From Pelagibacteraceae bacterium AG-337-I02 (GTDB taxonomy: Bacteria > Pseudomonadota > Alphaproteobacteria > HIMB59 > GCA-002718135), in NCBI GenBank assembly GCA_003282155.1, contig QBZY01000002.1, forward strand, positions 1-64,000: 64,000 nucleotides of DNA. Direction: 5' to 3'. Made by a program: the position numbers and the translations under genes. Position 1 is the first letter of the stretch. Each line of letters opens with the position of its first letter. This document shows positions 49,746 through 57,635 of this stretch, one piece after another. Under the pieces are notes generated by a model. The model had not been told where the DNA came from. It saw only the letters and a list, made by a program, of their open reading frames with translations, and made no database searches.

Positions 49746-51193
49746 ATACCGCCCATTGAAATATATTTTATAGTTAAATAGTCATCAAGACCATATCGAG
49801 AACCTTCTCTTCCCATTCCTGATTCTTTTACACCTCCAAAAGGAACTTCTGCAATTGTTGGTAAACCATTGTTGATAGATACAATTCCATATTCAAGTGC
49901 TTCAGCAACTCTCCAAATTCTTCCTATATCTCTTGAATAGAAATATGAAGCTAATCCGTACGGTGTATCATTAGCCATCTTAATCACTTCATCATCACTG
50001 GAAAATTTATAGAGAGGAGCAACGGGTCCAAATGTTTCTTCAAAAGTTATTTTTGCCTTTGTAGATACATTTGAGAGAACGGTTGGTTGATAGAAATTCC
50101 CACCAAGTGAATGCACATCCCCACCAATTGCTATTTTAGCTCCTGTATTTACGGCATCTTGAACATGATCAATTACTTTTTCTAAAGAGGATTGATCAAT
50201 TAAAGGACCAGATACAATTCCATCTTCAAGTCCGTTACCCACTGTTATTTTACTAACTTCATTTGTAAATTTCTCTAGGAATTCATCATAAACATTTTCA
50301 TGCACGAATATTCTATTTGAACAAATACATGTTTGACCACTATTTCTAAATTTACTTTGAAGTGCTCCTGCAACAGCTTCATCCATATCTGCATCATCGA
50401 AAACAATAAAGGGTGCATGACCACCAAGTTCCATAGAAACTTTTTTTACTGTTGAGGCACTTTGCTCTAAAAGTATTTTTCCAACCTCCGTAGATCCTGT
50501 AAAAGAAATTTTTCTTACAATTGGGTTACTTGTTAATTCTTTACCAATCTCACTTGCCGATCCAGTGATTACATTAAATACTCCATCTGGAAAACCAGCT
50601 TCTTTAGCAAGTACTGCTACAGCTAATGCTGAATACGGTGTTTGGCTTGCTGGTTTAACTACAGTAGTACAACCAACTGCTAAGGCGGCTGCACATTTTC
50701 TTGTTATCATTGAATTTGGAAAATTCCATGGAGTTATTGCTCCCACAACACCAACAGGTTGTTTAATTATTACAATCCTTTTTCCAGGTCTTGGATCAGG
50801 AACTATATCACCATATACTCTTTTTGCTTCTTCAGCATAGAACTCAATATATGAAGCCCCCATTAGTATTTCACCCTTTGCTTCAGTAAGAGGTTTACCT
50901 TGCTCAATAGTCATGATTTTAGCTAAATCATCTGCATTTTCTGTAATTAGCTCCCCCCATTTTTTTAAAATAACTGATCTCTCTTTCGCTGTAGTTTCTT
51001 TCCAAGTTTGGAAAGCAGTATTAGCATCATCTATAGCTTTTTTAGTTTCTGAAACTGAGCATTTTGGGACATTGCCAATAATTTCAAGAGAGGCTGGATT
51101 ATTGACCTCAAGAGTTTTACCTGAAGAACTGTCAACCCATTCCCCATTTATAAAACATTTTTGTTTAAAGAGTGATTTGTTATTTAATTCCAT
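49742..51193 (-). CDS. gabD: succinate-semialdehyde dehydrogenase-type aldehyde dehydrogenase
   Basis: NAD(P)-dependent oxidation of an aldehyde, in GabD succinate semialdehyde to succinate. The 483 residues resemble GabD: ITPWNFPNSMITRKCAAALA, KPASQTPYSA, FTGSTEVGKILLEQSA, catalytic Glu in MELGGHAPFIVFDDAD and Cys in GQTCICSNRI, then EVPFGGVKESGMGREGSRYG. It is divergent from the amidinotransferase gene across only 43 bases, so shared regulation is likely. In ectoine catabolism an aldehyde dehydrogenase follows the transaminase; this one may play that part here (inference). The true aldehyde is unknown. Confidence 0.88.
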   Translation of the reverse strand: MELNNKSLFKQKCFINGEWVDSSSGKTLEVNNPASLEIIGNVPKCSVSETKKAIDDANTAFQTWKETTAKERSVILKKWGELITENADDLAKIMTIEQGKPLTEAKGEILMGASYIEFYAEEAKRVYGDIVPDPRPGKRIVIIKQPVGVVGAITPWNFPNSMITRKCAAALAVGCTTVVKPASQTPYSALAVAVLAKEAGFPDGVFNVITGSASEIGKELTSNPIVRKISFTGSTEVGKILLEQSASTVKKVSMELGGHAPFIVFDDADMDEAVAGALQSKFRNSGQTCICSNRIFVHENVYDEFLEKFTNEVSKITVGNGLEDGIVSGPLIDQSSLEKVIDHVQDAVNTGAKIAIGGDVHSLGGNFYQPTVLSNVSTKAKITFEETFGPVAPLYKFSSDDEVIKMANDTPYGLASYFYSRDIGRIWRVAEALEYGIVSINNGLPTIAEVPFGGVKESGMGREGSRYGLDDYLTIKYISMGGI

Positions 51194-51236
51194 ATGTTTT
51201 AATTATAATGCATAGTCTTAAATTAAGGTAAATATA
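51194..51236. promoter_or_regulatory. short divergent promoter region
   Basis: Only 43 bases separate the starts of gabD (minus) and the amidinotransferase gene (plus). A perfect TATAAT lies at 51204-51209 on the plus strand, ahead of an AAGG ribosome binding site near 51225. No good -35 is seen at the right distance; a regulator may replace it. Any minus-strand promoter must overlap this one. Confidence 0.5.
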
Positions 51237-52340
51237 ATGACAATAGTTAATTCTTGGAATGAATGGGATTCATTAAAACATGTTATAGTCGGAACAGTTG
51301 AAAATGCCAACATACCTCCAATGGAACAAGCACTTGAACCGAAAATTAGTAAAGATAGTGGTATGGCAGGATCTCACGGACCACGTTCAAAGGAGTCAAT
51401 TGATAAAGCAAATATACAATTAGAAAACTTTGTTAAAATTTTAAATTCCCTAAATATAAAAGTTGATAGACCAACACCTATTGACTTTTCTCAGAGTATC
51501 GAGACACCCGATTGGTCTAATGATGGTATGTTTGGCTGTATGCCTCCTAGAGATGTTATTCTCACTGTAGGAAATGAAATGCTAGAAGCGCCCATGTCTT
51601 ACAGATGTAGATGGTTTGAGTATCTTGCTTATAGACCACTACTTGAAAAATATTATTCAGAAGATAAAAATATGAGATGGGAGTCGGCACCTAAACCAAG
51701 ATTAACAAATCAATCTTATAAGTCTAATTATCTTCCTGAAGGAATAACGGAAGAACAACGATATAAAAAAATCGAAAATAGAGACATGATATTGACAGAA
51801 AAAGAACCACTTTTTGATGCAGCAGAAATTTTACGCTTTGGAAAAGATCTATTTTATCATAACAATTTTACATCAAATTTAAGTGGTCTAGATTGGTTAA
51901 GAAGACATTATCCAAATCATCGCGTTCATCAAATTAATTTACCAGGTGATTTAATTCCAACTCACATTGATGCATGTTTTACTCCTATTAAACCAGGTAT
52001 TATAATCATTAATCCTAATAGAAAAATATCATCAGAGCAAAGAAAAATTTTTGATGATAATAAATGGGAAATTCATGAGGCAGCACCTTCTATTCATAAT
52101 AGTCCACCACCTATGTGTTATTCATCAATCTGGTTATCAATGAACGTTTTGATAATTAATCCTAATACTATATGTGTCGAGGCAACGGAAGAAAAAATGA
52201 TTAAACAAATGGAAAGTTTTGGATTAGATGTTATTCCAGTTCCTTTTAGAGACGTTTATGCGTTTGGCGGTAGTTTGCATTGTGCAACAACTGATGTTTA
52301 TAGAGAAGGTGATTGTGAGGATTATTTTCCAAATCAATAA
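51237..52340 (+). CDS. glycine amidinotransferase-like protein (AGAT family)
   Basis: A member of the amidinotransferase fold, which moves the amidino group of arginine to an amine acceptor through a covalent Cys intermediate. The 367 residues contain GTVENANIPPMEQALEPKI, LFDAAEILRFGKDLFY (family Asp), INLPGDLIPTHIDACFTPIK (family His) and FRDVYAFGGSLHCATTDVYR (catalytic Cys), so the Asp-His-Cys set looks complete. It heads the plus-strand catabolic run and overlaps the EutA-like gene by one base. The acceptor could be glycine, another amine, or the reaction could run toward degrading a guanidino compound. Family is sure; reaction is not. Confidence 0.9.
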   Translation: MTIVNSWNEWDSLKHVIVGTVENANIPPMEQALEPKISKDSGMAGSHGPRSKESIDKANIQLENFVKILNSLNIKVDRPTPIDFSQSIETPDWSNDGMFGCMPPRDVILTVGNEMLEAPMSYRCRWFEYLAYRPLLEKYYSEDKNMRWESAPKPRLTNQSYKSNYLPEGITEEQRYKKIENRDMILTEKEPLFDAAEILRFGKDLFYHNNFTSNLSGLDWLRRHYPNHRVHQINLPGDLIPTHIDACFTPIKPGIIIINPNRKISSEQRKIFDDNKWEIHEAAPSIHNSPPPMCYSSIWLSMNVLIINPNTICVEATEEKMIKQMESFGLDVIPVPFRDVYAFGGSLHCATTDVYREGDCEDYFPNQ

Positions 52341-53095
52341 TGGATAGTTTTAATCAAAATAACGTTAAAGCCAATTTATATGATACAAACTTTTCTAGAA
52401 TTGGTATAATTACATTATCAACTGATTCTACCATAGAGCAGGATTTTAGAAAAATTTGCCATAATTTACCTGTTGATCTATTTTTTAATAGGATACCTTT
52501 TTTAAATCCTCTAACTCATGAAAATTATATGAGGATGGCTGATCATCTTACAGAAACAACAAACCAAATATTACCCAATGAAAAAATACAAGTTGTAGCT
52601 TATGGATGTACTTCGGGTACTATTGAAATTGGTGAAAAAAGAATAAGATCTGAAATTTTCAAAGCTAAACCTGATGCTTTAATTACGACACCTATTACGG
52701 CAGCTGTCAAAGCACTTAAATTGCTTAACCATAAAAAAATTGCTGTTCTTACTCCTTATCCAAAAGATGTTAATGTTAAAGTTTACGAATATTTAATTTA
52801 TAGTGGATTTGAAATTAAATCATTTAGTTCGTTTAATTTAAATTTTGATTCGGAAATTGCCAAAGTTACTCATGATAGTTTAATGCAAACAATTTCCTCA
52901 ATTGATTTAACAAATGTTGATAGTATTTTTGTTTCTTGTACCGCATTAAAAGTAATTGATATTATCGAAACATTAGAATCAAAATTAAACACAGATATCA
53001 TTTCAAGTAATCAAGCTATTATTTGGGATTCATTAAGATTATCTAATATTAATCAAAAAATTGATGGTTTTGGTAACCTATTTAAATTACATTAA
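52340..53095 (+). CDS. eutA: EutA-like Asp/Glu racemase-family protein
   Basis: A 251-residue protein of the maleate isomerase/Asp-Glu racemase fold, with two catalytic Cys regions: YGCTSGTIEIGEKRI and FVSCTALKVIDIIETLE. The pattern RIGIITLSTDSTIEQDFRKI, then PVDLFFNRIPFLNPLTHENY, follows EutA of hydroxyectoine-utilisation operons as I recall it, rather than generic racemases. In those operons EutA, EutB and EutC act together to convert 5-hydroxyectoine to ectoine. It is directly followed by EutB-like and EutC-like genes, strengthening the call. The substrate may differ in this variant cluster. Confidence 0.8.
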   Translation: MDSFNQNNVKANLYDTNFSRIGIITLSTDSTIEQDFRKICHNLPVDLFFNRIPFLNPLTHENYMRMADHLTETTNQILPNEKIQVVAYGCTSGTIEIGEKRIRSEIFKAKPDALITTPITAAVKALKLLNHKKIAVLTPYPKDVNVKVYEYLIYSGFEIKSFSSFNLNFDSEIAKVTHDSLMQTISSIDLTNVDSIFVSCTALKVIDIIETLESKLNTDIISSNQAIIWDSLRLSNINQKIDGFGNLFKLH

Positions 53096-53107
53096 AAAGG
53101 GTTTAAA

Positions 53108-54070
53108 TTGATTACACTTCAACAAATACAAGATGCACATAAGAAAATTTTACCTTATGTTAATTATACACCATTAATTAATTCTAATTTCTTATCAAAA
53201 AGTAATAAAGTAAAACTAAAGTTAGAAAATTTTCAAATCACTGGTTCATTTAAGTTAAGAGGTGCGGTTAATAAGCTTCTTTCTTTAAGTGAAGATGACA
53301 AAAGCAAAGGAGTCATCGCAGTTTCTACAGGCAACCATGGCAAAGGTGTTGCTTATGCTTCAAAGGTATTGGGCATTCAATCAACAATATACATGTCTTC
53401 AATGGTTCCAGAATATAGAAAAGAGGCTATTGAAAAATTAGGAGCAAAAGTAGAAATTATTGGAAAGAATAGTGATGAAGCTGATTTGTATGCTAAACAA
53501 ATTGCGAAAGAAAAAAATATCCCATTAATTCATCCCTTTGATGATGAAGACATTATTATAGGCCAAGGTACAGTTGGACTTGAAATGCTTACTGAATTTC
53601 CTGAAGTTGATACAGTAATTATACCAACATCTGGTGGCGGTCTTATATCTGGAATAGCACAAGCTATTAAACTTCAAAAACCTGACACAAAAATTATTGC
53701 TGTATCAATGGAAAGAGGCCCTTCAATGTATGAAAGTCTAAAAAAAGGTAGACCTGTTGATGTAGAGGAAACTGAAACTTTAGCTGATTGTTTAGGGGGT
53801 AGTATTGGTTTAGATAATAAATTCACATTTAATATTGTAAAACAATATGTTGATGACTTTGTGTTAGTAAGTGAAGAAAAAATAGCTGAGGGAATTAGAA
53901 TAAACTTTTTAGAACATAAAATTGTATCTGAAGGCGCTGCAGCAACAAGTGTAATGGTTGTTAAAGAAAAACTAACATCACACTTAGGAAAGAATATAAT
54001 CTGTTTAATTTGTGGTGGAAATATTGACTCGGAATTGTTTAACAAAGTTTTAAGTCATGCTCATCCTTAA
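53108..54070 (+). CDS. eutB: EutB-like threonine dehydratase-family PLP enzyme
   Basis: A fold-type II PLP enzyme of 320 residues. It starts at TTG 53108, 12 bases after the EutA-like gene. Seen: the PLP Lys in QITGSFKLRGAVNKLL, STGNHGKGVAYASKVLG for phosphate binding, TSGGGLISGIAQAI (glycine loop) and the end block CLICGGNIDSELFNKV. The region SMERGPSMYESLKKGRPVDV, then ETETLADCLGGSIGLDN, matches EutB, the hydroxyectoine-utilisation dehydratase, better than IlvA or serine racemase. Hydroxyl removal with beta-elimination is the expected chemistry. It overlaps the EutC-like gene by 14 bases. Confidence 0.85.
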   Translation: MITLQQIQDAHKKILPYVNYTPLINSNFLSKSNKVKLKLENFQITGSFKLRGAVNKLLSLSEDDKSKGVIAVSTGNHGKGVAYASKVLGIQSTIYMSSMVPEYRKEAIEKLGAKVEIIGKNSDEADLYAKQIAKEKNIPLIHPFDDEDIIIGQGTVGLEMLTEFPEVDTVIIPTSGGGLISGIAQAIKLQKPDTKIIAVSMERGPSMYESLKKGRPVDVEETETLADCLGGSIGLDNKFTFNIVKQYVDDFVLVSEEKIAEGIRINFLEHKIVSEGAAATSVMVVKEKLTSHLGKNIICLICGGNIDSELFNKVLSHAHP

Positions 54071-55031
54071 TAAAAATGATATTATTCAACATGTAAATTT
54101 GAATAAAAATCTCATACCAATAATAGAGGAAGCATTTAAAAGTTTATCAAAGGGTTTGGTAATGATGCCACCTATAATGAGAATAGATATTGAAAAATAT
54201 CATGGTGAATCAGATGTTAAAGCTGCATACGTTGAGGGTCTTGATAGTTTTGCAATAAAAATCGCTTCAGGTTTTTTTGATAATCCAAAACTTGGTTTGC
54301 CATCTAGTAATGGACTCATGGTTTTATTAGACTCAAAAACTGGAGTTGTAAAATCCGTTTTATTAGATGAAGGTTATCTTACAGATACTAGAACAGCTAT
54401 AGCAGGAGCAATAGCTACAAAATATTTATCAAATCAAAATGCTAATTCTGTTGGTATTATTGGTGCTGGAATTCAAGCCAAATTACAACTTCAAGCAATA
54501 ATGTTAGTAAGAAAAATAAATAAAGTAATAGTCTGGACAAGAGATGAGACAAAAGCAAACCAATTTATAGAAAGTTTCAAAAATTTAGATATAGATTTGC
54601 ATATAGCTTCTTCTTGCAAAGAATTGGCAAGCTTATCAGAAATAATCGTTACAACAACTCCTAGTAAAAAACCGCTTTTGGAATTTGATTGGATAAATAA
54701 AGGAACTCACATAACAGCAATGGGATCAGATGCAGAACAAAAAAATGAATTAGATCCCCACTTGTTAAAACATTGCGATCAATATGTGCCTGATAATCAA
54801 TTACAAACAAGTGTTTTGGGTGAATTACATCATGCTTTAAAACAAAATATAATTACACCCAAAGAGAAATTTAATGAACTTGGCGATATTATTAATGATC
54901 CAAGCTTAGGAAGAAAAAATAAAGAAGATATAACCATATGTGATTTGACAGGAACTGGCGTACAAGATACTGCAATAGCAAGATTTGCTTATAATCTTTG
55001 TAAAACAAATAATTTAGGCATCAATATTTAA
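54057..55031 (+). CDS. eutC: EutC-like ornithine cyclodeaminase-family protein
   Basis: An NAD(P)-dependent ornithine cyclodeaminase/mu-crystallin family enzyme of 324 residues. Seen: MMPPIMRIDIEKYHGESDVK, FAIKIASGFFDNPKLGLPSS, LLDEGYLTDTRTAIAGAIAT, the Rossmann motif VGIIGAGIQAKLQLQAI, and ITAMGSDAEQKNELDPHLL. These blocks follow EutC of ectoine/hydroxyectoine operons closely. In that setting it probably reduces an imine, not cyclises ornithine. It starts inside the EutB-like gene and ends 3 bases before the next gene, giving an A-B-C order as in known eut operons. Confidence 0.87.
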   Translation: MLILNKNDIIQHVNLNKNLIPIIEEAFKSLSKGLVMMPPIMRIDIEKYHGESDVKAAYVEGLDSFAIKIASGFFDNPKLGLPSSNGLMVLLDSKTGVVKSVLLDEGYLTDTRTAIAGAIATKYLSNQNANSVGIIGAGIQAKLQLQAIMLVRKINKVIVWTRDETKANQFIESFKNLDIDLHIASSCKELASLSEIIVTTTPSKKPLLEFDWINKGTHITAMGSDAEQKNELDPHLLKHCDQYVPDNQLQTSVLGELHHALKQNIITPKEKFNELGDIINDPSLGRKNKEDITICDLTGTGVQDTAIARFAYNLCKTNNLGINI

Positions 55032-55034
55032 TTT

Positions 55035-56477
55035 ATGAGTCAAGCAATAATAAAAAAAACGTCTGATTACTTCAAATCAAAAGGAGTTATCTTACCAAGT
55101 ATAAGTGAACTCCAAGACCCTCAAATTATTAATGATGATATTAAAAATTCTCTAAAAAAAATAAATAATAATGATATTAATCCTCTTAACCTTTTTAGAG
55201 TTCATTGGTTTAATAAAAGAGACCAATCAGGTTTTGGAAATGAGCCTGAATATATCGTGCTTCCAACAGAATTTACAGGTGTAAAGGCAAAGATAATTGT
55301 AAATATGGGACGATATTTTCCCTTAATAACAGCTCATAAAGTTTTGGCAGCTTATGGTTGTTTGCTTCCAAGAATACTGAATGGCACTTTTGATTATGAA
55401 AAACATAAAGCAGTTTGGCCTTCTACAGGAAATTATTGTAGGGGTGGAGTGGCAATATCTCGGATAATGGGTCTTAATAGTATTGCAATACTTCCTGAAG
55501 GAATGAGTAATGAGAGATTTGAATGGTTGAATAATTGGGTTGAAAATAAAAAAAATATAATCAAGACAAAAGGTACAGAAAGTAATGTCAAAGAAATTTA
55601 TGATGCTTGTAATGAATTAAAAAAAGATAATCAAAATGATATCATAAATCAATTTGATGAGTATTATAACTATGGCATCCATCGTTCTGTAACCGGTCCA
55701 TCTTTCGAAAAATCATTTCTTAAAGTTAAAGGTAACAGTAATTTAACTCCTAAGTTTTACGTAAGCGCTTCAGGATCAAGTGGTACACTAGCAGCAGGAG
55801 ATTATCTTAAAGATAAATTACAAACGAAGATTGCAGTAGTTGAAGCTTTGGAGTGTCCAACATTACTTCATGGAGGTTATGGTGAACATAATATACAAGG
55901 AATTGGTGACAAACATGTTCCCCTTATTCATAATGTAATGAATACAGATTTTGTAGTCGATGTTTCTGATCAAGCTACCAATAATCTAAATATGATTTTT
56001 AATACTGAAATAGGAAAAAATTTTTTAATTGAGAAAAAAAATTTTGACCCTGATCTTGTTTCTCGTCTTCCTGAGTTTGGTTTTTCAGCAATAGCAAATA
56101 TATTGGCATCAATAAAGTTAGCTAAATATATGGATTTAAATAGTGATGACGCAATTATAACGGTTGCTACTGATGGTGCAGATTTATATATGTCGGAGTT
56201 AAATAAGACCATTGCTGATTTTAAAAATAATTATGATGAAATAGTTTGTGCTGAATTATTTGGACAACACTTATCAGGAGTATCTACTGATAATATGCTT
56301 GAACTCTCTCACATGGATAAGAAAAGAATATTTAATTTAGGTTACTTTACTTGGGTAGAGCAACAAGGTGTTAGTCTTGAAGAATTTGAAAAAAGAAAAG
56401 ATCAAAAATTTTGGAATTCACATTATGATTACATACTTTCTCTAGACAATCAGATTAAAGAATTTAATAATATGTAG
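55035..56477 (+). CDS. unusual fold-type II PLP-dependent lyase, unknown
   Basis: A 480-residue protein related to cysteine synthase/tryptophan synthase beta. Likely PLP Lys in PLITAHKVLAAYGCLLPRI, phosphate-binding STGNYCRGGVAISRIMG, glycine-rich SASGSSGTLAAGDYLKDK, and ATDGADLYMSEL near the C-terminus. A long middle segment (about residues 165-225) and a C-terminal tail are extra to the minimal fold. It is about 150 residues longer than typical cysteine synthases. I cannot name a characterised orthologue. Its place after EutC suggests it processes the amino-acid product of the EutABC steps, perhaps releasing ammonia. Class is clear, reaction unknown. Confidence 0.75.
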   Translation: MSQAIIKKTSDYFKSKGVILPSISELQDPQIINDDIKNSLKKINNNDINPLNLFRVHWFNKRDQSGFGNEPEYIVLPTEFTGVKAKIIVNMGRYFPLITAHKVLAAYGCLLPRILNGTFDYEKHKAVWPSTGNYCRGGVAISRIMGLNSIAILPEGMSNERFEWLNNWVENKKNIIKTKGTESNVKEIYDACNELKKDNQNDIINQFDEYYNYGIHRSVTGPSFEKSFLKVKGNSNLTPKFYVSASGSSGTLAAGDYLKDKLQTKIAVVEALECPTLLHGGYGEHNIQGIGDKHVPLIHNVMNTDFVVDVSDQATNNLNMIFNTEIGKNFLIEKKNFDPDLVSRLPEFGFSAIANILASIKLAKYMDLNSDDAIITVATDGADLYMSELNKTIADFKNNYDEIVCAELFGQHLSGVSTDNMLELSHMDKKRIFNLGYFTWVEQQGVSLEEFEKRKDQKFWNSHYDYILSLDNQIKEFNNM

Positions 56478-56480
56478 GTT

Positions 56481-57635
56481 ATGAAAACTCAGTCATTACA
56501 TAACCAATTAGTAGAATGGCGTCATGATCTTCATATGCACCCTCAAATAAGTTTTGAAGAAGAATATGCTGCTGCAAAAGTGTCAACGCTTCTAAAAGAT
56601 TTTGGAATAGAAGTTCATTCTGGTATTGCGAGAACTGGAGTAGTTGGAATTTTAAAAAAAGGAAATAGTTCTAAATCAATAGGTATAAGGGCTGACATGG
56701 ATGCTCTTCCTATACATGAAACTAATAATTTTAGTTATAAGTCAAAGTTTGATAACAGAATGCACGCATGTGGACATGATGGTCACACCACAATGTTATT
56801 AGGTGCAGCAAAATATTTATCAGAAAAAGGTAACTTTAATGGAACAGTATACTTTATTTTTCAGCCTGATGAAGAGAATACTTTTGGCGCAAGAACAATG
56901 ATAGATGAAGGTTTGTTTGATAAATTTAACATTGATGAAGTTTACGCTATGCACAATATTCCTAATATGGAGATTGGAACATTTGGTACAAGAAAAGGAC
57001 CTATTACAGCAAGTGAAAATTTATTTGAAATTGAAATAAAAGCCAAAGGTGGGCATGCTGCATTACCTCATATGGGCGTTGATGCAATAACTGTTGGCTC
57101 TCAAATAGCTGTAGCACTTCAATCAATAGTGTCTAGAAAATTAAATCCTGCAGATAATGGTATAGTGTCTATTACTGAATTTATAACCGATGGTAAAAAA
57201 AATGTTCTGCCAGGTAGGGTAAAAATGACTGGTGATGCAAGAGCTTTATCAAAAGAAACAAATGAAAAAATTGCATCAAAAATGTTACAAATTGTTGAGG
57301 GTATTTGCAATGCTCATGGTGTTAATGGTAGTGTCAAATATGAAACAACCTGTCCTGTAACTTTTAATTCAAAAAACCAAACTGAGTCTGCAACAAATGC
57401 TGCAGTTTCACTTCTTGGAAGCGATAAATGTAATGGTGATATTGAGCCGTGTTTATTCTCAGAAGATTTTTCAGTAATGGCAAATGAAAAACCTGGCTGC
57501 TTTGTTTTAATGGGTAATGGTACATCAGAGCAGCATTCCAGACCTTTACATGCTGATAATTATGATTTTAATGACGAGTTATTAGTCATAGGTTCTTCAT
57601 ATTGGACTGAATTGGTAGAACAACAATTAAAATAA
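56481..57635 (+). CDS. M20-family amidohydrolase (N-acyl amino acid hydrolase)
   Basis: A metal-dependent amidohydrolase of 384 residues, of the aminoacylase/hippurate hydrolase/IAA-amino acid hydrolase group. Seen: WRHDLHMHPQISFEE at the N-terminus, IGIRADMDALPIHE, metal ligands in MHACGHDGHTTMLLG and QPDEENTFGARTMI, the lid-domain GGHAALPHMGVDAI, and the last ligand region RPLHADNYDFNDELL. It would cleave an amide to release an amino acid or diamine. In canonical ectoine degradation a different family (AspA/AstE-like EutE) removes the acetyl group, so this could be a functional substitute. It lies 3 bases after the PLP enzyme gene and abuts the M24 gene. Confidence 0.9.
   Translation: MKTQSLHNQLVEWRHDLHMHPQISFEEEYAAAKVSTLLKDFGIEVHSGIARTGVVGILKKGNSSKSIGIRADMDALPIHETNNFSYKSKFDNRMHACGHDGHTTMLLGAAKYLSEKGNFNGTVYFIFQPDEENTFGARTMIDEGLFDKFNIDEVYAMHNIPNMEIGTFGTRKGPITASENLFEIEIKAKGGHAALPHMGVDAITVGSQIAVALQSIVSRKLNPADNGIVSITEFITDGKKNVLPGRVKMTGDARALSKETNEKIASKMLQIVEGICNAHGVNGSVKYETTCPVTFNSKNQTESATNAAVSLLGSDKCNGDIEPCLFSEDFSVMANEKPGCFVLMGNGTSEQHSRPLHADNYDFNDELLVIGSSYWTELVEQQLK

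Noticed and set aside
54057-55031. Genuine ornithine cyclodeaminase feeding proline racemase, as an arginine-to-proline route with the amidinotransferase
   Set aside because: The protein's blocks follow EutC more closely than ornithine cyclodeaminase, and the racemase relative lacks the first catalytic Cys and canonical N-terminal motif. Kept only as a weaker alternative.
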